Assembly: GCF_004369205.1 (NCBI RefSeq)
Contig: NZ_QFGA01000004.1
Coordinates: 62,001 to 126,000, forward strand
DNA: 64,000 nt
Reading direction: 5' to 3'
Origin: Pelotomaculum schinkii
Lineage (GTDB): Bacteria; Bacillota; Desulfotomaculia; Desulfotomaculales; Pelotomaculaceae
Shown here: piece by piece, positions 50,144 through 58,233 of the stretch
Layout of the letters: each line of letters opens with the position of its first letter
How positions within the stretch are numbered: position 1 is the first letter of the stretch
Translations under genes and position numbers: made by a program
Notes under the pieces: model-generated
Seen by the model: the letters and a program-made list of their open reading frames with translations, nothing else
Databases searched by the model: none
What the model was told of the DNA's origin: nothing

Positions 50144-50252
50144 GCAGGTGCGAATTTATTCGCACCTATATTTTTAGGGATTCACTCTGTGGGCTGAACA
50201 TCTGTACAGTTGTTTTCAGTACAGGAAGCAAAAGAACCGTCCCCCTGCTTCC
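50144..50252. repeat. Composite: palindromic element (single hairpin) with tail plus 29-bp REP-like hairpin
   Basis: AGGTGCGAAT-TT-ATTCGCACCT (50146-50167) is a perfect 10-bp hairpin. The tail GGATTCACTCTGTGGGCTG..ACAGTTGTTTTCAG follows to 50220. The 29-bp REP-like unit at 50224-50252 is identical to 43164-43192. The stretch 49986-50456 holds no gene besides the operator and these repeats. Confidence 0.85.
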
Positions 50253-50366
50253 GTTGCCCACGCCGCGATAGAGGCATCTATATCTAACAGCTCTTTCAGG
50301 AAATACCTTCTAGGCAGGTTCTTCTTTCAGCGGCGCATTTCTTCCCGGCCGGCGCATATATATCTA

Positions 50367-50435
50367 GAAGGAAGTTGGTACTAAGGATCTCATTCAAAAC
50401 TTTGCATTATTTACGACCTCCAACTTCCAACTTCC
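50367..50435. repeat. Long intergenic hairpin with tandem-word arms
   Basis: GAAGGAAGTTGG (50369-50378 region) pairs with CCAACTTCCAACTTCC (50420-50435); the right arm is a tandem of CCAACTT. It ends 22 bases before the spoIIID start, close to its RBS. Confidence 0.6.
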
Positions 50436-50456
50436 ATAATGCAGGAGGTTGGGTAA

Positions 50457-50708
50457 GTGCAGGAATACATACAAAAGCGGGTACTGGATATCTGTGTCTA
50501 TATTTTGGAGACCCAGGCCACGGTCAGGCAGGCGGCTCAAGTATTTCAGGTCAGCAAAAGCACTGTGCACAAGGACATGACCGAGAGGCTGCCTTCGCTC
50601 AATAAACAGCTTGCCCAGGAGGTCAAAACAATCCTGGAGTACAATAAAGCCGAGCGTCACCTGCGGGGCGGCGAGGCGACCCGGAGAAAATATAAAGATT
50701 TGGCATAG
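50457..50708 (+). CDS. spoIIID: Stage III sporulation transcriptional regulator SpoIIID
   Basis: 83 residues. Mother-cell regulator that modifies the sigma-E regulon. Helix-turn-helix TVRQAAQVFQVSKSTVHKDM (about residues 21-40), followed by the basic C-terminal region (RHLRGGEATRRKYKD) that contacts DNA. GTG start eight bases after AGGAGG (50443-50448). Next to mbl as in Bacillus, but separated from spoIID by about 6 kb of accessory DNA. Confidence 0.96.
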   Translation: MQEYIQKRVLDICVYILETQATVRQAAQVFQVSKSTVHKDMTERLPSLNKQLAQEVKTILEYNKAERHLRGGEATRRKYKDLA

Positions 50709-50854
50709 TCTAGCACAGGAATTTTGTATATTGGAGTAGAATATTACCTTTTGCTGAGCCGTGGAACCTTTAGACAGGCAATCCAGGCTGCTGCTTTGGA
50801 TTTTCGGTCTGGAGGACGGGCTCATTTCTTTGTAAAGCGAAAGGGGACAGGCTT

Positions 50855-51886
50855 ATGATCGGCGGAACAGATATTGGGGTTGACCTGGGTACGGCAAATG
50901 TGCTGGTTTACGTTAGAGGGAAGGGAATTGTGCTGCAGGAGCCGTCCGTTGTAGCTATGGACAGGGACAGCGGGCGGGTCATCGCAGTGGGCGCCGAAGC
51001 CCGGAGGATGTTGGGAAGGACGCCCGGCAACATTATCGCCATCCGGCCCCTGCGTGACGGGGTAATTGCCGACTATGACGTCACCGAAAAGATGCTCCGT
51101 TACTTCATCAGCAGGGCCGATGGAAGCCGCAAACTATTTTTCCGGCCGCGGATCATGGTCTGCATCCCCTCGGGTGTAACCGGTGTTGAGGAACGGGCCG
51201 TGCGTCAGGCTGCTGTCCAGGCTGGAGCCAAGGAGGCCCACCTGATTGAAGAACCCCTTGCAGCGGCGCTCGGGGCGGGGGTGGATATTTCACAACCCAG
51301 TGGTTCCATGGTTATTGATATAGGCGGCGGGACCACCGATATTGCCGTGCTCTCACTGGGGGGCATTGTCTGCAGTAAATCACTCCGGGTAGGCGGAGAC
51401 AAATTCGACGAAGCTATCGTGCGGTATATCCGCAAAGAATATAACCTGGCCATCGGTGAGCGGACGGCCGAGGAACTGAAAATGGAAGTCGGCACGGCCC
51501 ACCTCTCTGACGCAGCCGACAAACAGATGGAGATCAGGGGCCGTGACATGCTTTCCGGGCTGCCCCAGGGGGTTGTGGTCACCCGCCGCCAGGTGCATGA
51601 AGCAATCAGAGAAACCCTGGATCTGGTGGTGGCCGGGGTCAAAGAGGTGCTGGAACGGACTTCCCCTGAATTGGCTGCGGATATTATCAACAGCGGCATT
51701 ATCATGACCGGCGGCGGTTCCCTGCTCGACGGCATAGACCGCCTGATCAGCCAGGAAACAGGCCTTCCCGTCAACATCGCCGAGGATCCCCTGTCCTGCG
51801 TGGCCAAAGGCACCGGCCTGGCTCTCAACACCCTGGGTGTGCTCAGCGCCGCCGGCAAAGGCAAGGGCTATAAAAAGATTGTATAG
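50855..51886 (+). CDS. mbl: Rod shape-determining protein MreB/Mbl
   Basis: 343 residues, actin-like ATPase that organises cell-wall synthesis along the cylinder. Actin-fold phosphate loops: GVDLGTANVLVYV (phosphate 1), DIGGGTTDIAVLSLGG (phosphate 2) and IIMTGGGSLLDGID (adenosine). Position after spoIIID identifies it as the Mbl paralogue. Well-placed RBS (AAGGGGACAGG). Confidence 0.95.
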   Translation: MIGGTDIGVDLGTANVLVYVRGKGIVLQEPSVVAMDRDSGRVIAVGAEARRMLGRTPGNIIAIRPLRDGVIADYDVTEKMLRYFISRADGSRKLFFRPRIMVCIPSGVTGVEERAVRQAAVQAGAKEAHLIEEPLAAALGAGVDISQPSGSMVIDIGGGTTDIAVLSLGGIVCSKSLRVGGDKFDEAIVRYIRKEYNLAIGERTAEELKMEVGTAHLSDAADKQMEIRGRDMLSGLPQGVVVTRRQVHEAIRETLDLVVAGVKEVLERTSPELAADIINSGIIMTGGGSLLDGIDRLISQETGLPVNIAEDPLSCVAKGTGLALNTLGVLSAAGKGKGYKKIV

Positions 51887-51939
51887 CAGCCGAATAATGA
51901 TTAACTAAATTAACTAAATTTTTTCGTGAACCAGGAGAT

Positions 51940-52018
51940 CCCCAAAGTCCGTCGAAAGTATTAGGGTAGTTGTTTTGTGAAACAACGGACCTTTACATAG
52001 AAAGCTTTGGGGGTTTTT
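51940..52018 (+). promoter_or_regulatory. Structured leader / terminator-like hairpin before the protease gene
   Basis: CCCCAAAG (51940-51947) pairs with CTTTGGGG (52005-52012), enclosing GTCC/GGAC (51947-51950 with 51987-51990) and a 7-bp hairpin GTTGTTT-TGTG-AAACAAC (51969-51986). Five T and the ATG follow at once. The G-run used as RBS lies in the 3' arm. A switch (riboswitch or attenuator) is possible; I do not recognise a known class. Confidence 0.5.
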
Positions 52019-55000
52019 ATGCGCTTTTTGACTTCTGTCAGGGGAAAGGCCCTGGCTGTGCTTTTGGCTTTGACGGCCTGCCTGACCCTGATCACTCTTT
52101 CCGGTTTTTCGGCGCCTGTACATAACGCAAACCCGGTTTCTTTTCTCAATGATCGCGCCAGGGATATAACCGGCGCTACGGCCGTAAACGTCCCGGACTT
52201 TGTTGTGCCTGGCGGCCTTACAGGAGAAGGCCAGATAGTGGCCATAGCCGATAGCGGCCTGGACACCGGACGCCTGGATGATATCCACCCGGATTTACAG
52301 AGCGTACCGGGGAAAATGCCCAAGGTCGTTATGTTAAAGTCCTGGGCCGGGCGGGATACCCCGGATGATCCCGACGGGCACGGGACCCATATGGCCGCTA
52401 CCATTGCAGGCACGGGAGCCGCTTCCAATGGGAAATTCCGGGGCGTCGCGCCCGGCGCAAGTATTTATTTCCAGGGCATCCTGAACAGTGAAGGCCAACC
52501 GCAGCCGCCGGACAACCTTGAGGATTTGTTTTGGCCGGCCTATTCCGCCGGGGCGCGCGTCCATGTGGACGCTTGGGGTAGTGGGGCGGACACCTACGGT
52601 AATACTGCCGCCCAGGTTGATAAATTTGTGCGCAGCAATCCCGATTTTCTTGTCGCCTTTGGCGCGGGGAACAGCGGACCTGCGGCATCAACCATTACTA
52701 CCGAAGCTAACAGTAAGAACGCCCTGGCGGTCGGCGCTTCCGAACTGCCACGGCCGGCTTTTGTAGCGGGCGCCGATGATTCCATGGCGCCAGCTGATTT
52801 TTCTTCCCGCGGACCCGCCGGGGACGGCAGGATTAAGCCAGAACTGCTGGCTCCGGCCACAGCTGTAATATCCGCCCGTTCCCGGCTGGTCGATGGGAAT
52901 ATGCCCGGGTACCCGGACTATACCCGCATGCAGGGAACAAGCATGGCCGCCGCGGTAGCCGGCGGCAGTGCGGCCCTTTTGCGGGAATACTTTAATAAAG
53001 AAATGAAGATGCAGTCACCCTCGGCGGCGCTGTTAAAGGCAGCGCTCATTAACGGCGCCCGCTCCCTTCCGGAAGGTCCCTCTCAAGATGGCTTCGGTAT
53101 CATCGATATGGCCGGGACAACCATCGCTCTGAAAGAGGGCGCCTTCCAGATTAAAGATGAATGGATGGGGGTGGCCCAGGGAGAAGGACTGTCTTACAAA
53201 TTCACGGTTACCGACACCACGGCTCCTTTTAAAGCCACTTTGGCCTGGACCGACCCGGCGGCGGAAGCCGGCAGCACCCATACGCTGGTCAATGACCTGG
53301 ATCTTATTGTGCAGACTCCCGACGGGAGAATGTACTATGGCAACCATTTCCTCGGGCGAAACAGCCCGGATCGGATTAACAATGTGGAACAGGTTTACCT
53401 TCCCTCGCCGGCGCCCGGCGAATATACTGTCCGGGTGGTAGGGACCGACGTCAATCGCAGTGTCGTAAGCGGTAGTTCCGTGGCTTTACAGGATTTTGCG
53501 CTGGTCTGGGGGCAAGCCCCGGCACAGGGAGTGGTGAGTAAGGTTAATGAAGGTTACGTGGTTCTGGAACAGGGCGGCTCGTTCAGCACCTCTCAGTTGC
53601 CGCTGGTAAACCTGATCGACGACCAGATTGCTGTTTCCGACCAGGCCCACCTGTTTCCGGGGGCTTTGGTTTACCGTACTCCAGGGAAGGTCTATCTTAC
53701 GGCACGGCTCTGGCGGGCGCCCGGCGCAATGGTGCTGAGGACAGCGAACGGGATCATCTTCACAGAAGCTAACCAGGACATAAGGACTGGCGGCTATAAT
53801 CTGGCCGATGGGCAGGAAGTGCTGGTTAACGGGAAAGCCGGTTCGCCTGTAGAGCTGCCGAACGGTGTGGAAGTCAGCGCTACAGTAAACCCTTTTGACC
53901 AAAAAATTCGGCAGGTAAGGGTTTCCTACAATGAACAGGAAGGGATCGTTGCGGCTGTTCTTACTGAAAAAGGCGAGAAAAAGTTGTTGCTGGAGGGTTC
54001 AAAGAAATCCTATCCCATTTCGTCGAAGGCGGTCTATTCTTTCGAGGACAGCTATATCAACTCGCAAACGGAGGACCTCCCTTTCGGGACCGGTGCCCTG
54101 GAAGAGCTGGTGGAAATTCTGCCCGGTATGCCCGTCCGTATAGAGATTGCTCCTTCCAGCGGCCAGGTGGAGTATCTGGCCGTCAAGCGGCAGGTCGCAC
54201 TTGGCACGGTCCGTGAAACGGTTGCAGCCAGGGGCGAAGTCCGGCTGGAAAACGGGGCTTTTTTCAGGCTGCTGACCGGAGCGCCGATCAAGAAGGACAA
54301 GGCGGACGCGTCCTTTAACGATATCAGCCCCGGCGACCACGTGGCTCTGATTGTTTTGCCTGATACCGGTGAAGCTATAGGGTTGGCGGCTTACAGCAAT
54401 GTTATTTATGGTAAGGCCATTGAATTCACCAAGAAAAACAGGACACTCTATTTTTTGGGTGACGACGGTCAGTATCATTCGCTTTACCTCACCCCGGAGG
54501 CAGTAATTTATCGCTGGGGAACCAGGACCAACGAGGTGTCCATAGCGCCCGGCGGCAGGGTCAGGATCACCACCGACCCTGGCGCCAAAGAAATCTGGCA
54601 GTTGGACATAGCGGACACCTTTTTCGCCAACGGGATCTTCTCAGACTACGATGCCGCGGCCGGCACGATCACGGCAGGTGAAAGCGCCTACCTGGTTTCC
54701 GGCGCCACCCGCTATAGAAAAAACGGTTTCTCTGTACACCCGGAAGACTTGCGGCCGGGTGACAAAGTTACGCTTGAGTATACCGCAGAGCTCTCGACCG
54801 GCTGTTACGTCCTGGTTTCAGTGGATGCCGCTGGCGCCGGCGCTTCGCCGCCGCTTTTTTCCTCCATGCTTCCCCTGCCGGAGGGGCTGGCGGTGACCGG
54901 CAGTACGGGAGCGGGTAATACCGTTTACCTGTGGGGTGAGGATGGTTCCAGCCAGGACATAGCTGTGGACAGTTCAGGAAGGTTCAGCTTCTCCCTGCCG

Positions 55001-55687
55001 CGCAATGATAAGGACGGATACGATTTTACTTTGGTGGCGGTTGATTGCGGCACGGGTAACGTCGCCGGGAGAAGAGTAGACTTGCCGGGCGGGCTTTGGA
55101 ACGGCGGCTTTGATGCGGCCAAGATTATTGCTGAAGTAATGGGACAAAACGGGTATACAGGCTTTCTGGACGAAGTTGCGATGACCCGCGCTCAGGTCGT
55201 TGCCGCCATTTCGATGTTTTTGAACTGGCCCAAAGGCGGCGCCCGGCCTATTGACTTCAAAGATGCCGCAGATATCCCGCTCACCTGTCGGGACGCGGCA
55301 GCTGAAGCCAAGCTGAGAGGGATCTTCAGGGGCGGGCCTGATGGCAGCTTTCTCCCCCTGAAAAGCCTTACCCGCGCTGAAGCCGCCGTGGTGCTGGCTG
55401 CCTTGCTGCGCGACCTGGGTGTTCAGCCGTCCAGACCCGGTGTTCTGTCCTATATGGATGCCGGGAGCATCCCGGCCTGGGCTCTCCAGGCCGTTGGCGA
55501 AATGGCCGCCACGGGGCTGATGCGGGGCCGCACGGACGGCGCCTTTGCGCCGGACGCTCCGGTGACAGCCGGTGAGATGGCAAAGATCATGGACCGCCTG
55601 TTGGAATACTTTGCAGGACGTCAGCCGCAGGAACGGACAGCATATCAAGAGGTCCGGCAACCTGGGACGGATATACAACGAGGCTAA
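52019..55687 (+). CDS. Secreted subtilisin-like protease with SLH cell-wall anchor
   Basis: 1222 residues. Signal peptide (1-~34). Peptidase S8 domain with D78 (AIADSGLD), H121 (DGHGTHMAA), oxyanion N219 (AGNSGP) and S309 (GTSMAAAVAG). A KP-43-like jelly-roll follows (HTLVNDLDLIVQTPDGRMYY, NNVEQVYLPSPAPGEYTV, about 390-490). A ~500-residue beta-rich region has no domain I recognise. Three SLH repeats lie at about 1040-1205 (FKDAADIP, GGPDGSFLPLKSLTRAE, GRTDGAFAPDAPVTAGEMAK). It should sit on the secondary cell-wall polymer and digest external protein. There is no obvious N-terminal propeptide of the I9 type. ATG 52019 chosen over TTG 52007, which lies inside the leader hairpin. Confidence 0.9.
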   Translation: MRFLTSVRGKALAVLLALTACLTLITLSGFSAPVHNANPVSFLNDRARDITGATAVNVPDFVVPGGLTGEGQIVAIADSGLDTGRLDDIHPDLQSVPGKMPKVVMLKSWAGRDTPDDPDGHGTHMAATIAGTGAASNGKFRGVAPGASIYFQGILNSEGQPQPPDNLEDLFWPAYSAGARVHVDAWGSGADTYGNTAAQVDKFVRSNPDFLVAFGAGNSGPAASTITTEANSKNALAVGASELPRPAFVAGADDSMAPADFSSRGPAGDGRIKPELLAPATAVISARSRLVDGNMPGYPDYTRMQGTSMAAAVAGGSAALLREYFNKEMKMQSPSAALLKAALINGARSLPEGPSQDGFGIIDMAGTTIALKEGAFQIKDEWMGVAQGEGLSYKFTVTDTTAPFKATLAWTDPAAEAGSTHTLVNDLDLIVQTPDGRMYYGNHFLGRNSPDRINNVEQVYLPSPAPGEYTVRVVGTDVNRSVVSGSSVALQDFALVWGQAPAQGVVSKVNEGYVVLEQGGSFSTSQLPLVNLIDDQIAVSDQAHLFPGALVYRTPGKVYLTARLWRAPGAMVLRTANGIIFTEANQDIRTGGYNLADGQEVLVNGKAGSPVELPNGVEVSATVNPFDQKIRQVRVSYNEQEGIVAAVLTEKGEKKLLLEGSKKSYPISSKAVYSFEDSYINSQTEDLPFGTGALEELVEILPGMPVRIEIAPSSGQVEYLAVKRQVALGTVRETVAARGEVRLENGAFFRLLTGAPIKKDKADASFNDISPGDHVALIVLPDTGEAIGLAAYSNVIYGKAIEFTKKNRTLYFLGDDGQYHSLYLTPEAVIYRWGTRTNEVSIAPGGRVRITTDPGAKEIWQLDIADTFFANGIFSDYDAAAGTITAGESAYLVSGATRYRKNGFSVHPEDLRPGDKVTLEYTAELSTGCYVLVSVDAAGAGASPPLFSSMLPLPEGLAVTGSTGAGNTVYLWGEDGSSQDIAVDSSGRFSFSLPRNDKDGYDFTLVAVDCGTGNVAGRRVDLPGGLWNGGFDAAKIIAEVMGQNGYTGFLDEVAMTRAQVVAAISMFLNWPKGGARPIDFKDAADIPLTCRDAAAEAKLRGIFRGGPDGSFLPLKSLTRAEAAVVLAALLRDLGVQPSRPGVLSYMDAGSIPAWALQAVGEMAATGLMRGRTDGAFAPDAPVTAGEMAKIMDRLLEYFAGRQPQERTAYQEVRQPGTDIQRG

Positions 55688-55980
55688 ATCTGTCCCGGTC
55701 TATCTTAAACCTGTCTACAGTAAATTGGAAAAGTTCGCCCGTCGTTTTTGGCGCTATTTGACAACCACTCAATTTTCCAATTCATTCTATTACTAAAAAT
55801 ATATAGATAAGAAAGGCCGGGCAGGCCTTGCTTCCTCTACGGAAATCCTGGGCTTTCGGGCCGTGCGCGGCTTGGTCATGGTCTGAGGCGTTTCAATTCA
55901 AATCAACCGGTTTTCCAGGATCCCCCATGCCGGCGCGGAGCAGGATTGCGCCACGGGAAGGCATATGGTAGAATCACAAG

Positions 55981-56010
55981 GAGGAACTATTAGTGTTCCT
56001 CTTTGTTTTT
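55981..56010 (+). terminator. Terminator-like hairpin upstream of the sigma factor
   Basis: GAGGAAC (55981-55987) pairs with GTTCCTC (55995-56001), then TTTGTTTTT. It closes the 430-bp protease-sigma gap; the rest of 55688-55978 shows nothing I can name. Confidence 0.7.
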
Positions 56011-56116
56011 GGGAATATAAAAAATTTTGCGGAGCCTCTGCGCGGCCGGAACTTTTCCGGTATGCCTGTGTCTAATAAGGTAAGCGGGAGGTTCTGCGTT
56101 ATCAGGAGTGGCTTCC

Positions 56117-56725
56117 GTGCACGATACCAGTGCCCTGGTAAGAAAAGCGCAATCAAATGATCCGCGCGCCTTCGAAGAGTTGGTGAGCTTTTACCAGAAT
56201 AAAGTTTATAAGCTGTGCTACCATCTTGCCGGGAACCAGGATGACGCGCAGGATTTGTCTCAGGAAGTCTTTATCAGGGCTTATAAGGCATTGGGCAGTT
56301 TCCGCAACGAGGCTGATTTCGGTACCTGGCTGCACCGGATTACATTAAATATTTGGTTGAATATTAAACGAAAGAACAGCCGCAAAATAGTCTCGCTGGA
56401 TGAACCCTACGAGTCCGGAGACGGCAGTAATATGCAGCGCGAGGTGGCCGCTTTGGACGGTGACCCGCTGGAGGCTCTTGAGGAGAAGGAATTTCACGGG
56501 CTGGTCCAAACAGCTTTGAGTAAATTGACCGAGGAGCACCGGGCGGTGCTGGTATTGCGGGAAATAGAGGGATACAGTTATGAAGAGGTCGCGTGTCTGC
56601 TTGGCTGTTCGCTGGGAACCGTAAAGTCCCGCCTCAGCCGGGCACGCGAGGTGCTGCGACGAGAGATGATGGAATTGGGGCGGCATGTCGACTTAGACGT
56701 GGCTGCCGCCAGGGAGAGAAGGTGA
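56117..56725 (+). CDS. ECF-type RNA polymerase sigma factor
   Basis: About 202 residues, SigW-like. Region 2 (DAQDLSQEVFIRAYKALGSFRNEADFGTWLHRI, about 45-80) and region 4 (LTEEHRAVLVLREIEGYSYEEVACLLGCSLGTVKSRLSRAR, about 135-180) with its helix-turn-helix are clear, separated by a variable linker. GTG 56117 is eight bases after AGGAG; GTG 56108 overlaps the RBS. Six bases separate it from the anti-sigma gene. It probably responds to envelope stress. Confidence 0.93.
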   Translation: MHDTSALVRKAQSNDPRAFEELVSFYQNKVYKLCYHLAGNQDDAQDLSQEVFIRAYKALGSFRNEADFGTWLHRITLNIWLNIKRKNSRKIVSLDEPYESGDGSNMQREVAALDGDPLEALEEKEFHGLVQTALSKLTEEHRAVLVLREIEGYSYEEVACLLGCSLGTVKSRLSRAREVLRREMMELGRHVDLDVAAARERR

Positions 56726-56731
56726 GGGCGT

Positions 56732-57793
56732 ATGGATTGCCGCACGGCTGAAAGATTGATATCACTGCAGCCGGACGGCCAGCTTACCCAAGCGGAGAGT
56801 TTTGAGTTGGCCGCGCATATTGCGAATTGCCGGACTTGCGCATATGAACATTTGCTGCAAGAGCGGCTTTCCAGAACCCTGCGGGAAATTGGCCGGGCCG
56901 AGATCGAGGCCCCGGTCGAGCTGCGCAGTTCGGTTATGAACAGGCTCAAGCAGGAGCGCCGGAGTCTGTTGAAATATATTCCCGCCGCCTGGCGGAAGTC
57001 TGTGGCGGCAGCGGCGGCGTTGCTATTCATTGCAGGCAGTTCCGCGGGAGTCACGGCGGGGATTTGGAGAATGGTCGGCGATGGCGGTAAAATGGTAGTT
57101 CTGGAACCATCTCCCCCTGCTGTTTCGGCTGATGACGGTGGTGAGCACGTGGTTCCCGGCAACCCTGACGAAGCGGCCGGCGCAGGGACGGGCGGCGCCG
57201 TTGACAGTCCCGGAGTTCTCCAGGATGGAGGCGCTTCAGGAAGTTCGCCCGGCGACATTCACGAGAGTGAAGCCGGCGGCACAGAAGCCGGCCCGCCGGC
57301 AGGCGCTCCCGGCAAAACCGAGGTGGCTCAATCCGCGCCTGGCGGAGAATTCGAATTTTGCCATGAAAGCATGAAAGTAACCAAAACGTCTTTGATGTTG
57401 ACAGTCAACGACATAGATTCCGCCAGGGGTAAAGCTGTTTCAATAGCAGATGCTTCCGGCGCCGCCAGCCAGGTTTTTTCGGAGCAGAACAATGGCCGGC
57501 CGGTGTTGGTGATGAGGATGACGGTCGCCTCCGATCAGGCTTCCGGGCTGATCTCTAATCTTGGCCAGGTGGGGGCGGTGGTCGACCGGCAGGACGAAAG
57601 CTCGGATTTAACGCCTCTTTATAATAAGACGCTAATTGAATACAATGATTTACTGGCTCGTCAGAGTACGGTACAGGACCCCGCGGAACAGCAAAAGATG
57701 GAAACCCAGGCCGCTTCGTACGAGCAGCAGCTTGCCGGCTGGAAAGAAGAGGCGGGCAAGAGGGTCGTCATGGTCCGGCTGGAAAGCAACTAA
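56732..57793 (+). CDS. Zinc-finger anti-sigma factor with DUF4349-like C-terminal domain
   Basis: 353 residues. N-terminal anti-sigma ZAS domain with H29-X3-C33-X2-C36 (AHIANCRTC), a single membrane helix (AAAAALLFIAGSSAGVTAGIW, about 92-115), a long Gly/Ala/Pro-rich spacer (about 125-210), and an extracytoplasmic domain (about 215-350) resembling DUF4349 (DIDSARGKAVSIADASG..VLVMRMTVASDQ) with a coiled-coil end. It should hold the sigma factor at the membrane and release it on signal. Terminator at 57824. Confidence 0.88.
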   Translation: MDCRTAERLISLQPDGQLTQAESFELAAHIANCRTCAYEHLLQERLSRTLREIGRAEIEAPVELRSSVMNRLKQERRSLLKYIPAAWRKSVAAAAALLFIAGSSAGVTAGIWRMVGDGGKMVVLEPSPPAVSADDGGEHVVPGNPDEAAGAGTGGAVDSPGVLQDGGASGSSPGDIHESEAGGTEAGPPAGAPGKTEVAQSAPGGEFEFCHESMKVTKTSLMLTVNDIDSARGKAVSIADASGAASQVFSEQNNGRPVLVMRMTVASDQASGLISNLGQVGAVVDRQDESSDLTPLYNKTLIEYNDLLARQSTVQDPAEQQKMETQAASYEQQLAGWKEEAGKRVVMVRLESN

Positions 57794-57823
57794 CTGAAAA
57801 TAACCGCATACGCCAAGCTGTTC

Positions 57824-57852
57824 AAAAGCCGGTTGAAGCGCCGGCTTTTATT
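57824..57852 (+). terminator. Terminator after the sigma/anti-sigma operon
   Basis: AAAAGCCGG (57824-57832) pairs with CCGGCTTTT (57841-57849) around an 8-base loop, followed by ATTG; symmetric, so it could also act in reverse. Confidence 0.75.
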
Positions 57853-57959
57853 GTTCCCGCGCGAAGACCGGCAGCATGGCCGGACGTTAAGGCCGGGAAG
57901 TCTTTGGAGCAAAATTTTGCCGTTTTAAAATGTTTTTTGAAAAATTTCACCGGCGGTGG

Positions 57960-58215
57960 AACTTTTGGGCCTGACTGGCTGTCTAATTAGTCAGGTGGCA
58001 AACGAGGGGAGAAAAAACAGGCCGGGGGAGAAACCCAACCTGTAAAACCAGCTTCCCGGTTGAATAGGTCCATATTGCTGCTTGCAACCAACCAGTCAGT
58101 ATTCTCAGCCGGTCTACAGCAAGGAACTTGTTGATTACCATATGAAGGGAGATGATTAAGAGTCTTATAACGGCTCCGCTGGCAAGCGGTAAAGGTTATC
58201 GTAAAATATTTGGTT
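57960..58215 (+). other. Structured 5' leader of the surface-protein gene
   Basis: Several local stems occur in a row without an open frame: CCTGACT/AGTCAGG (57970-57995), ACAGG/CCTGT around GGGGGAGAAACCC (58017-58045), CTTGC/GCAAG (58080-58125), and a long final stem ATAAC-CCGCT-GGCA-AGCGG-GTTAT (58166-58199). The leader directly precedes the secreted protein at 58234. I could not match it to a known riboswitch; it may equally be an mRNA-stabilising leader for a highly expressed surface protein. Confidence 0.35.
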
Positions 58216-58233
58216 TTTAGGAGGGAATTTAGT

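Noticed and set aside
57960-58215. c-di-GMP or c-di-AMP riboswitch before the surface-protein gene
   Set aside because: Fragments such as GGCAAACG and GGGGAG looked suggestive, but the conserved cores of both classes are missing.
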